This document shows, in pieces, positions 1-6,794 of a DNA stretch of 14,846 nucleotides; positions within the stretch are counted from its first letter, which is position 1; each line of letters opens with the position of its first letter. The notes under the pieces were generated by a model. That model worked only from the letters and a program-made list of their open reading frames with translations, was not told the DNA's origin and did not search any database. The translations under genes and the position numbers were made by a program. The stretch spans positions 1-14,846 of the forward strand of contig JASLZO010000010.1 of the NCBI GenBank assembly GCA_030754805.1. The letters run 5' to 3'. The DNA comes from Dehalococcoidia bacterium. Lineage in GTDB: Bacteria; Chloroflexota; Dehalococcoidia; UBA6926.

Positions 1-677
1 CCTTCCGTGGCGAAGGTGGACTGTGGACGAAGTACGGCGAACCGAGCATGAACGAGTACCAAAGGCTCGTGAACGACCCGAAGACCTGGTGGGAAGAGCG
101 GGTCAGCGGGACGAACAACCGGATGCCGGGGATGCGAGAGTCGCTGGGAGAGGCGAAGCCGAATCCGGGACATGAAGCGTTGGCAGAACTCGAACGGTTG
201 GGAGTGCTGAAGTACGTCGTCACGCAGAACGTTGACAACCTCCATCGGGCAGCAGGGCAGGTGAACGTCGCTGAGATCCACGGGAACTGGACACTGATGC
301 GATGCATTCAGTGCCATAGGCGGTTTCCCCGGGACGACGTTTCGTTGGAGTCGCTTCCACCCTTGTGCCCTCATTGTCAGGGCGTCGTGAAGGGCGACAC
401 GGTGATGTTCGGCGAGCCGATCCCTCCCGACGTGTTGAATATCTGCCAATCGGAGGCGTTGAAGAGCGACTGCGTGATGATCCTGGGGACTTCGGGCGTC
501 GTGTATCCGGCGGCTGCGCTTCCAGAGCTGGCCCGCCGGACGAACGGAGCGACGCTGATCGAGATCAATCCCGAGGAGACGGCGCTGACCGAGACGTGCG
601 ATATCGTCGTGCGTGCTCCGACGGGAGAGGCGATGCCGAGGATTGTGGAGTTGCTTCGAGAATGGGCCGCCCAGTGA
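1..677 (+). CDS. SIR2-family NAD-dependent protein deacylase (sirtuin), 5' truncated by window
   Basis: Sirtuins remove acyl groups from lysine using NAD+, giving nicotinamide and O-acyl-ADP-ribose; they act in the cytoplasm. The reading frame is open to the left edge (codons begin at base 3). The first residues read FRGEGGLWTKYGEPS, the end of the NAD-binding GIPxFRG motif, so the ATG at 48 is internal and the true start lies outside the window. Counting from that ATG: TQNVDNLH near residue 60 (NAD/ribose pocket), the catalytic His in IHGNW at about 78, zinc ligands CIQC (86-89) and CPHC (107-110), then VMFGEPIPP for substrate binding, GTSGVVYPA and the Rossmann-type segment LIEINPEET. All core residues are present, so the enzyme looks functional. 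The exact acyl preference cannot be read. It is followed by a 62-bp gap to the DUF1015 gene on the same strand. Confidence 0.95.
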   Translation, partial: FRGEGGLWTKYGEPSMNEYQRLVNDPKTWWEERVSGTNNRMPGMRESLGEAKPNPGHEALAELERLGVLKYVVTQNVDNLHRAAGQVNVAEIHGNWTLMRCIQCHRRFPRDDVSLESLPPLCPHCQGVVKGDTVMFGEPIPPDVLNICQSEALKSDCVMILGTSGVVYPAAALPELARRTNGATLIEINPEETALTETCDIVVRAPTGEAMPRIVELLREWAAQ

Positions 678-686
678 GTGAACTGT

Positions 687-723
687 GTCGACCAATTGAC
701 TGGATTCTCAGTCGATGGTTGAC
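687..723 (+). repeat. Long imperfect hairpin between the sirtuin and DUF1015 genes
   Basis: The arms 687-701 and 710-723 pair over about 14 bp, with one bulged A and two G-U wobbles, around an 8-nt loop (702-709). It begins 9 nt after the sirtuin stop and ends 16 nt before the DUF1015 start. There is no T-run on the + side, so it is not a textbook terminator. It could be a weak terminator, an mRNA 3'-end stabiliser or an RNA processing site. The pairing is seen; the role is inference. Confidence 0.4.
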
Positions 724-739
724 GAAACACTAGGAACCC

Positions 740-2056
740 GTGGCTGAGGTTCGGCCATTCCGAGGGTTACGCTTCGACCCTGAGGTTGTTGGTGACCTCG
801 GGCGGGTTCTGGCTCCGCCGTATGACGTGGTTGACCAAGAGCGAGAGGCGGCACTCCGGGATTCGAGCCCGTTCAATGCGGTCTGGGTGGAGCGCGGTGC
901 GTACGCAGAAGGCGACGTGGACCGGTATCCGGGTTCGGCGCGGACGCTCGTCGGGTGGCGCGAGTCTGGGGCGCTGGTTCGGGACACGGCGCCGAGCTTC
1001 TACCTCGTCGAAGATGAGTTTACTCACGAAGGCCGTCAAGTCACGCGAACGGAACTGATGGGATTGGCCCAGTTGACGCCCTGGTCCGAGGGGTTGGTGC
1101 TACCACACGAAAACACGCGTGGCGGCCCGAAGCGAGATCGATTGGACCTGATGCGGGCCGTCAACGCAAACCTGAGCCCACTCATGGCGCTCTACTCGGA
1201 TGCTGGTGGGGCTGTGAAGAGAGCCGTGGAAGAGGGGCGGCCATCGACCTCCGACCAGGTGACGGCTGCAGATGGGAACAAGTTTCGCGTGAGCGTCATC
1301 ACGGGTGACGGGGCGGATGCGGTCGCACGGACGGTCTCATCGGCAGGATCTCTCTATGTCGCGGACGGGCATCACCGGTACGAGACGGCTCTGGATTTCC
1401 GGGCCGAGGCGAAGGCAGCAGGATGGTCCGGGAACGCGATCGACCACGTTATGGTGTCTCTGGTCTCGATCGAGGATGAAGGCCTGATCAGCCTCCCATA
1501 TCACAGGATGCTGAGCGGGCTCTCGGCGGAGGCGTCTGGACGTTTCGCGCGGCAGATGGACGTGTACTTCGAGTCCGAACGCATCGATGTGGGCTCGGCA
1601 ACAGTGATTGATGTGCTCGAAAGGTTCTGGGAGCGATCCAAGTCCGCGAAGGGCCCCATCCTGGCGGTTCTGGACAAAGAAGATGTGGGAACGATGCGCT
1701 TCTTGCGGCCACGTGGCGGTAGGGAAGAATTTGTGGGCTTGATGCACGGACGGTCTGCCGCGTGGTCGAAGCTCTCGCCGTGCGTGTTCGAGGACGTCCT
1801 GCTGCGGCCCAGCCTAGGAATGAATCAACTGGAGGCGGAGGCGGCGGGGTTCTTCTCGTATCCGAGCAGTGCTGAGGAGGCGGTGACATCGGTCCGTGAG
1901 GGGTCGCGCGACTACGCGGTGCTTCTGGACGGCGTGTCGTTGCGGGGAATGACGGAGGCGTCTGAGCAGGGGGAACGGCTACCGCCGAAGTCGACGTTCT
2001 TCTATCCGAAACTGCCGACCGGAATTGTCTTCAACACTTTGGAAGGCGACATCTGA
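740..2056 (+). CDS. DUF1015 family protein (COG4198)
   Basis: 438-residue cytoplasmic protein with no signal peptide or membrane segment, of the usual length for the DUF1015 family. The start is GTG at 740 (AGGA at 732-735 upstream), because the conserved opening PFRGLRFD and LAPPYDVV follow at once. The family signature VADGHHRYETALDF lies at about residues 207-220 (Asp209 then Gly-His-His-Arg-Tyr) and looks like an active-site or ligand-binding loop. Another family-like stretch is LPYHRML near residue 253. The biochemical function is not known to me and I do not assign one. Neighbours are a sirtuin upstream and greA downstream, both co-directional, but flanking hairpins argue against simple co-transcription with greA. 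Confidence 0.9.
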   Translation: MAEVRPFRGLRFDPEVVGDLGRVLAPPYDVVDQEREAALRDSSPFNAVWVERGAYAEGDVDRYPGSARTLVGWRESGALVRDTAPSFYLVEDEFTHEGRQVTRTELMGLAQLTPWSEGLVLPHENTRGGPKRDRLDLMRAVNANLSPLMALYSDAGGAVKRAVEEGRPSTSDQVTAADGNKFRVSVITGDGADAVARTVSSAGSLYVADGHHRYETALDFRAEAKAAGWSGNAIDHVMVSLVSIEDEGLISLPYHRMLSGLSAEASGRFARQMDVYFESERIDVGSATVIDVLERFWERSKSAKGPILAVLDKEDVGTMRFLRPRGGREEFVGLMHGRSAAWSKLSPCVFEDVLLRPSLGMNQLEAEAAGFFSYPSSAEEAVTSVREGSRDYAVLLDGVSLRGMTEASEQGERLPPKSTFFYPKLPTGIVFNTLEGDI

Positions 2057-2060
2057 GCGG

Positions 2061-2104
2061 AGTACCATACAGGTACTTCTTCTCGCGGCGCCATGGTGGC
2101 GCCG
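2061..2104 (+). terminator. Two tandem hairpins after the DUF1015 gene, probable terminator
   Basis: Hairpin 1 has arms AGTACC (2061-2066) and GGTACT (2072-2077), a 5-nt loop, and is followed by a pyrimidine-rich TCTTCT. Hairpin 2 has perfect 8-bp arms CGGCGCCA (2086-2093) and TGGCGCCG (2097-2104), a 3-nt loop, and is followed by ATGTTTT. They start 4 nt after the DUF1015 stop and lie before the greA ribosome-binding site. They could end the upstream transcript or form a leader for greA. Confidence 0.55.
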
Positions 2105-2143
2105 ATGTTTTCTCGACGATGAATCCAAGGAGCGCTTGCATCC

Positions 2144-2632
2144 ATGACCACACGCGATACCCAGGCAAACAACCCGTCGTACGTGACTGCTGAAGGACTG
2201 GAACGCATGGAGGAGGAGCTCGAGGAGCTTCGCACGGCGGGCCGAGCCCAGGTGGCGGACCTAATACAAAAGGCTAAGGAGTTGGGTGACATCAGTGATA
2301 GTGCCCAGTACGACGCGGCGAAAGAGGCACAGGCCTTCCTCGAGGGGAGGATCAGGCAGATAGAAGATACCGTCACGCGGGCCGTGGTGATCGAGGCCGA
2401 GGGATCGACCGGCGGCGCCGTGCGCATTGGCTCCAGTGTGACCCTGAAGGACGATGAGGGAATCGAGGAGACGTGGTCGATCGTCGGCCGTGCAGAGGCG
2501 GATGCCACAAAGGGACGGATCTCGAACGAGTCGCCCGTTGGGAAGTCCCTGCTCGGACGGAAAGGCGGCGAGACGGTGGACGTCGAGACACCCGTGGGTG
2601 TCATGAAGTACTCGATCGTCTCGGTCGACTGA
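2144..2632 (+). CDS. greA: Transcription elongation factor GreA
   Basis: GreA enters the secondary channel of RNA polymerase and stimulates cleavage of backtracked transcripts, rescuing stalled complexes. The 162-residue length is standard. The N-terminal coiled coil (about residues 17-90) contains LTAEGLE-like YVTAEGLERMEEELEEL and the tip loop ELGDISDSAQYDAAKEAQAF. The C-terminal FKBP-like domain (about 93-162) contains VRIGSSVTL, IVGRAEAD, ISNESPVGKSLLGRKGG and VGVMKYSIVSVD. The start ATG at 2144 has AAGGAG at 2127-2132, 11 nt upstream. Oddity: the acidic tip pair is Asp plus Asp where E. coli GreA has Asp41/Glu44, a conservative change. No strong terminator is visible after the gene; only a small 5-bp hairpin lies at 2681-2693. 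Confidence 0.95.
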   Translation: MTTRDTQANNPSYVTAEGLERMEEELEELRTAGRAQVADLIQKAKELGDISDSAQYDAAKEAQAFLEGRIRQIEDTVTRAVVIEAEGSTGGAVRIGSSVTLKDDEGIEETWSIVGRAEADATKGRISNESPVGKSLLGRKGGETVDVETPVGVMKYSIVSVD

Positions 2633-2791
2633 GCAGGAACTCTCTCCGGTCCGGTTTGAGCAGACCTTGACCGACGTCCGTGCGTCATACGCAGTCGTGC
2701 GACCGATTGGGTTCGACCGTCCACTCCGAACGAAGGGTGCCCTGGAACGAAGAGAAATCAGGGACAGATCGCCGCTTTTTGATTCGGCTCA

Positions 2792-2820
2792 TTGACTCGG
2801 TATTGGCACGGCACTATCGT
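2792..2820 (+). promoter_or_regulatory. Candidate sigma70-type promoter for the CaiB/BaiF gene
   Basis: TTGACT (2792-2797) is separated by 17 bp from TATCGT (2815-2820), a 5/6 and 4/6 match to the -35 and -10 consensus. The expected start site near 2827 leaves about a 30-nt leader before the ATG at 2858. A GAGGG at 2847-2851 can serve as ribosome-binding site. The stretch 2633-2857 otherwise holds no credible gene. Confidence 0.45.
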
Positions 2821-2857
2821 TCCGCCATTCTCTGGAGAACCGGTTCGAGGGTAGTTC

Positions 2858-5269
2858 ATGACCAACGGTAATGGTTCGTCGAATGGCACCGTGGGGGCGC
2901 TCTCCCATCTGAGAGTGATTGAGTACGGCGGAATGCCGGCCGCTTATGCGGCGGGGTTCATGGGCGGACTCGGGGCGAACGTGATCAAGGTTGAGCCGCC
3001 TGGTGGAGACCCCAACCGGATGTTGCCGCCGTTCGCGGGCGACATCGAAAACGCCGAGCGCGGCATCCCGTTTCTGAACGCGAACCTGAACAAGCGGAGC
3101 ATCGTCCTCGACCTGAATGGCGAGGGCGACCGCAGCCGATTTTCATCCTTGGTGGAACGGGCAGACGTGTTGATCGACTCGTCTGCTCTGGGCTATCTGG
3201 AATCCGTTGGCCTGGACGCAACGAGCCTCGAAAAACTGAACCCCGGTTTGGTCACGGTGGCGATGACGCCGTTTGGCCAAACGGGTCCCTACAGCGCGTT
3301 CGCGGCGAATGACGCGGTCGTGTCAGCGATGGCGGGCGTGGTCATGAGCCAGGGTGATGATACGCGAGCGCCGGTGGTGCCTCCGTGCCAGATCAGCTAT
3401 CAGCTGGCGGCGATTCACGCCGCATACCTAGCGCTTGCGGCGTTGCGTCACCAGAGGAGGACCGGGAACGGACAGGTGATTGATCTGTCGTTGCAAGAGG
3501 CGATCTCGTTTGCGTCCGGTAGTGCGGTAGCGCGGTATACGCAGCGAAGCGAGATCTCGAAACGACAGGGAGGGCAGGGCGGCGCGTACAACATCTACCA
3601 GTGTAAAGACGGGCGATACATCAACATTGCGATCTTCATGCCAGGTCACTGGCACATCCTGACGCGCGAGTGGATGGAGGACGCGGTTCTGTCCGACCCG
3701 GCGTGGGACTCGACCCAGTACCGGACGGACAACGAAGACCTGATCAAAGCCCTGATGGGCGAATTCATCATGCGGTTCGATGCGGATGAGTTCGTGGAAG
3801 AGGCGCAGCGTCGGGGCATCGCCTGCTCGCCGGTGAACGACTTTGAACACTTCGTGACCAGCGATCACATGCGCGAGCGGGGTTGGTTCGTGCCGGTCGA
3901 GCATCCCGTGGTGGGTTCCTACGACGCTCCGGGAGCGCCGTTCATGATGTCGAAAACACCGTGGGCGATTCGGAGTGCGGCCCCTCTGCTGGACCAGCAC
4001 CGAGAGGAGATCCTGGGCGAGTTGACGACCATCGCGCCGAAACCGAAGACGACCAGAGCCCGGGACGCGAGTGCGACTGCGGACGCTCCATTGTTGGAGG
4101 GGATCCGGGTGGCCGATACGACGCGAGCATTCGCGGGGCCGACCGGGACAATGTTCCTGGGGTTCTACGGGGCCGAGGTAATCAAAGTCGAGTCGTCCAC
4201 GCTCGAAGCGAACCGAGAGACGACGAGTCCGTTCTTCCCTGACATGAACCGGAACAAGCTGAGTGCGACTTTCGACCTGCGGTCAGACACTGGCAAGGCG
4301 CTGTTCAAACGGCTGGTTGCGGACAGCGATGTCGTAGTCGACAATTTCAGCGCGACGGTGATGAGCCGTCTGGCGTTGGGGTACGACGACCTGACGGAGA
4401 TGCGGCCGGACGTGATCCAGATCGGGATGCCGGGTATGGGTAAGACGGGCCCGTTGAACCGATGGGTGACGTACGGGAATTCGCTCCAGGCATTCACAGG
4501 TCTGACCTTGCTCTGGGGATACGCGGACTCACCGATGGAGGCACACGCGAAAGGGGTGATGCCGGACTACACGGGGGCGGCATTCGTAGCACTGTCGACG
4601 GCGGCAGCGATTGAATACCGGGACCGTTCGGGCGAGGGGCAGGCGATCGAGATCGCACAGGTCGACGGGCAGGCTCTTCTCCTAGGCCCGGCAATCCTGG
4701 ACCACACGATTAATGCGCGCTCCTGGGAGAGCGTTGGGTACGACGAGCCGTTGACCACGACGATGTCTCCATACGGGATCTACCCGTGTAACCAACCCGA
4801 TTCGTGGGTCGTGATCGCGTGCGAGAACGACGAAGAGTGGAAAGGCCTGGTTACGGCGATGAGCGACCCGGCGTGGGCGGACGACCCGAAGTTCGCGGAT
4901 CACTCGGGGCGTCGGGCGAACAGGGACGAGATGGATTCCGAGATTGGGCAGTGGACGAACGCGTTCACCCCCGGGCAAGTGCTAGGGCTGTTGCAGGCGC
5001 AGGGAGTACCGGCCGGGATCGCGATGCAAGGCGAGCAACTGTATATGGATCGGCACTTACGGGACCGGGGACACATCGTGGACGTGGCACACGACGCGTG
5101 GGGGCCGATGTCGCACACGGGTCTGACGGGGATCCCATCCGTGTCACGGGCCTCGGCTGCCGTTAGGGCTCCATGGATCGGGGACTCGAACGATTACATC
5201 TTCTCCGAGGTGTTGGGAATGTCCGCGGATGACGTTCGGCGGGAGACCGAGAACGGCGCGATCAAGTAA
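2858..5269 (+). CDS. Fused tandem CaiB/BaiF (family III) CoA-transferase
   Basis: Family III CoA-transferases move CoA between carboxylic acids (formyl/oxalyl-CoA, carnitine, bile acid and related systems). A usual subunit has about 400 residues; this 803-residue protein carries two copies in series. Copy 1 (about 13-395) opens with LRVIEYGGMPAAYAAGFMGG and ANVIKVEPPGGDP; copy 2 (about 408-800) opens with LLEGIRVADTTRAFAGPTG and AEVIKVESS. Both hold the paired RRTGNGQ / RDRSGEGQ turn. In copy 2 the expected catalytic Asp is present in MPDYTG (Asp570). In copy 1 the matching position, in QISYQLA, is Tyr181, so one active site may be non-catalytic. The start ATG at 2858 has GAGGG 6 nt upstream. 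The gene stands alone, with its own promoter and terminator. Its substrate cannot be read from the sequence. Confidence 0.92.
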   Translation: MTNGNGSSNGTVGALSHLRVIEYGGMPAAYAAGFMGGLGANVIKVEPPGGDPNRMLPPFAGDIENAERGIPFLNANLNKRSIVLDLNGEGDRSRFSSLVERADVLIDSSALGYLESVGLDATSLEKLNPGLVTVAMTPFGQTGPYSAFAANDAVVSAMAGVVMSQGDDTRAPVVPPCQISYQLAAIHAAYLALAALRHQRRTGNGQVIDLSLQEAISFASGSAVARYTQRSEISKRQGGQGGAYNIYQCKDGRYINIAIFMPGHWHILTREWMEDAVLSDPAWDSTQYRTDNEDLIKALMGEFIMRFDADEFVEEAQRRGIACSPVNDFEHFVTSDHMRERGWFVPVEHPVVGSYDAPGAPFMMSKTPWAIRSAAPLLDQHREEILGELTTIAPKPKTTRARDASATADAPLLEGIRVADTTRAFAGPTGTMFLGFYGAEVIKVESSTLEANRETTSPFFPDMNRNKLSATFDLRSDTGKALFKRLVADSDVVVDNFSATVMSRLALGYDDLTEMRPDVIQIGMPGMGKTGPLNRWVTYGNSLQAFTGLTLLWGYADSPMEAHAKGVMPDYTGAAFVALSTAAAIEYRDRSGEGQAIEIAQVDGQALLLGPAILDHTINARSWESVGYDEPLTTTMSPYGIYPCNQPDSWVVIACENDEEWKGLVTAMSDPAWADDPKFADHSGRRANRDEMDSEIGQWTNAFTPGQVLGLLQAQGVPAGIAMQGEQLYMDRHLRDRGHIVDVAHDAWGPMSHTGLTGIPSVSRASAAVRAPWIGDSNDYIFSEVLGMSADDVRRETENGAIK

Positions 5270-5280
5270 CGACGAGAACG

Positions 5281-5316
5281 AAAGAGCCCCTTCCCAGCGA
5301 TGGGAAGGGGCTCTTT
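5281..5316. terminator. Bidirectional intrinsic terminator between CaiB/BaiF and guaB3
   Basis: A perfect 16-bp stem (5281-5296 with 5301-5316) is capped by the GNRA tetraloop GCGA (5297-5300). The stem begins with AAA and ends in a TTTTT run (5314-5318), so it can serve the + transcript ending at 5269. It lies in a 68-bp gap between convergent stops, so it probably serves the guaB3 transcript too, although the T-run on that side is only the three bases inside the stem. Confidence 0.92.
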
Positions 5317-5337
5317 TTGCTGCATGGGAGCCGAGGT

Positions 5338-6480
5338 TTAGAACTCGCCTGCGATCTGGAGCTGCTTGCCTTCTGTCGTGATGGCCGGCGCGATGACCAT
5401 GTCGACCTGCTGGAACTCCCGAATGGTCGCGGCGCCACACATGCCCATGGCGGTGTGGATGGCGCCGATCAGGTTCTCCGTGCCGTCGGTTCGGGCGGTC
5501 GGGCCGTAGAGCATCCGGTCGAGGGAGGATCGGGTGCTGACGCGGATCCGCGTTCCCCGAGGCAGGGCAGGATGTGGGGTGGCCATCCCCCAGTGATAGC
5601 CGCCGCCGGGAGCCTCCACGGTGGAGGCCATGATGGAGCCGAGCATGACCCCATCCGCGCCCGCGGCGAGGGCTTTGCAGAGGTCACCGCCGTTGCGGAT
5701 GCCGCCGTCGGTGATAATGGGGACGTAGCGGCCAGTCCGCCGGAGGTATTCCTCGCGGGCGGCGGCCGTGTCCATGGTGGCCGAGATCTGCGGGACGCCG
5801 ATGCCAAGGACTTCTCGGCTGGTGCATGCAGAGCCGGGGCCGACTCCGACCAAAACCGCTGCGACGCCGGTTTCCATGAGTTCCAGGGTGGCGTTATAGC
5901 CGACCGTGTTGCCGACGATGACCGGAACGCCGATCTGAGGAACGAGTTCGTCGAAGCGGAGGCCTCGTGGGCTCTTAGAGATGTGATTCGCGGTTGTGAC
6001 CGTCGACTGGCAGACGTAGAAGTCGGCACCAGCCTCGACGGCGACCGGGCCAAGTCGCTTGGTGTTGGCCGGTGTTGCAGACACTGTGACTGTGGCTCCA
6101 GCGGTCTTCATCTTCTGGACGACGTTGCCGATGTACTCGTCCTTGATCGGCGCGGAGTAGATGCGTTGGAGGACCCCGGTGACCTCCTCGGGGGAGGCCG
6201 CGACGATCTCCTCGAGGACACTCCCGGGATCGTCATAGCGGCCGTGAACGCCTTCGAGGTTCAGTACCGCGAGGCCGCCACGCTTCGTGTATTCGGCGGC
6301 GAAGGCGGGGTCGACGACCCCATCCATCGCGGCGGCAAGGATCGGGAGATCAAATCGACGGCCTCCGATCTCAAGGTCTATCTTTGTCTGCTCTGGATTG
6401 ATAGTGACCGCACCGGGTGCGATCGCTACTTCTTCGAACCCGTATGCCCGCCGGAGCGGTTTGCCGATGAACGCCTCCAT
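5338..6480 (-). CDS. guaB3: GuaB3 family IMP dehydrogenase-related protein
   Basis: IMP dehydrogenases oxidise IMP to XMP with NAD+, the committed step to GMP. The 380-residue protein is a TIM barrel without the CBS (Bateman) insert of classical GuaB, matching GuaB3. It has the start-proximal family motif EAFIGKPLRRAYGFEEV, AAAMDGVVDP, the catalytic loop GVGPGSACTSR with Cys219, GIGVPQ, and the phosphate-binding IITDGGIRNGGDL followed by ALAAGADGVMLGS. A C-terminal acceptor segment reads HTAMGMCGAATIREFQQ. I place the start at ATG 6480, as GuaB3 proteins begin close to this point and GGGGAG lies 8 nt upstream. An in-frame ATG at 6510 would add ten residues. Members of the family have been shown to be active IMP dehydrogenases in cyanobacteria. 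It converges with the CaiB gene and lies downstream of the CoA-transferase pair on the same strand. Confidence 0.93.
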   Translation of the reverse strand: MEAFIGKPLRRAYGFEEVAIAPGAVTINPEQTKIDLEIGGRRFDLPILAAAMDGVVDPAFAAEYTKRGGLAVLNLEGVHGRYDDPGSVLEEIVAASPEEVTGVLQRIYSAPIKDEYIGNVVQKMKTAGATVTVSATPANTKRLGPVAVEAGADFYVCQSTVTTANHISKSPRGLRFDELVPQIGVPVIVGNTVGYNATLELMETGVAAVLVGVGPGSACTSREVLGIGVPQISATMDTAAAREEYLRRTGRYVPIITDGGIRNGGDLCKALAAGADGVMLGSIMASTVEAPGGGYHWGMATPHPALPRGTRIRVSTRSSLDRMLYGPTARTDGTENLIGAIHTAMGMCGAATIREFQQVDMVIAPAITTEGKQLQIAGEF

Positions 6481-6564
6481 CACTGCTTCTCCCCTTCCCT
6501 CAGTTGCCATTCTTCTCTCTACGGAGCGGGAACCGTGCGTGTTTCGTCAGCTCTTCAAATGCAA

Positions 6565-6592
6565 AACGCCGGGGCGTTCGGTCCCCGGCGTT
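6565..6592 (-). terminator. Terminator-like hairpin 85 nt upstream of guaB3
   Basis: Perfect 10-bp arms AACGCCGGGG (6565-6574) and CCCCGGCGTT (6583-6592) enclose an 8-nt loop. Read on the minus strand, the stem runs into TTTT (6566-6563) and then GCATTTG, which resembles an intrinsic terminator or attenuator for transcripts coming from the CoA-transferase pair. On the + strand it lacks a T-run. Confidence 0.6.
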
Positions 6593-6630
6593 CGATCTCG
6601 CTGCCGTTGGTGATGCGTTTGAAGGACCCC

Positions 6631-6676
6631 CGTAACGACGAAGGGACGCACGTTCGTGCGTCCCTTCGTCGTTACG
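6631..6676. repeat. Perfect 46-bp inverted repeat, 22-bp arms
   Basis: Arms 6631-6652 and 6655-6676 are exact reverse complements with only TT between them (6653-6654), so the folded loop is probably four bases. There is no T-run on either side. It lies 39 nt from the second hairpin and 118 nt past the beta-subunit stop. Possible roles are a T-less terminator, a processing site, a protein-binding palindrome or a dispersed repeat element. The symmetry is seen directly; the role is unknown. Confidence 0.85.
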
Positions 6677-6794
6677 AATGGTACGGGTATCCCCATCCCT
6701 AATTGTTGCGCCGGGGGGGAGTAGGCGTCAAGTGTTATGACGCTCTCGGACAGGCATTGTTGTTGATCCCGGCGGAAAGCCGCAACCGAGTGGT

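Larger units (their letters stand above)
6481..6794 (-). other. 314-bp intergenic region upstream of guaB3 with two strong hairpins
   Basis: No credible gene is seen on either strand. The region holds the two inverted repeats listed separately (6565-6592 and 6631-6676) and a C-run of seven bases (minus strand, near 6713-6719). A TTGACG lies at about 6726-6731 (minus sense), but no fitting -10 box was found, so I do not call a promoter. The region either ends the CoA-transferase transcript or forms a long structured leader for guaB3. Confidence 0.6.

Noticed and set aside
2002..2724. 240-codon minus-strand frame across greA
   Set aside because: Antisense to greA; Ser-rich composition and no family features.
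2680..2871. 63-codon + strand frame before the CaiB gene
   Set aside because: It spans the candidate promoter, overlaps the next start and has no ribosome-binding site or recognisable content.
5317..6702. 461-codon open frame on the + strand
   Set aside because: It is antisense to guaB3, which has a full set of IMP dehydrogenase motifs. The + frame gives Gly/Asp/Arg-rich sequence with no recognisable family and arises from GC-rich codon bias.
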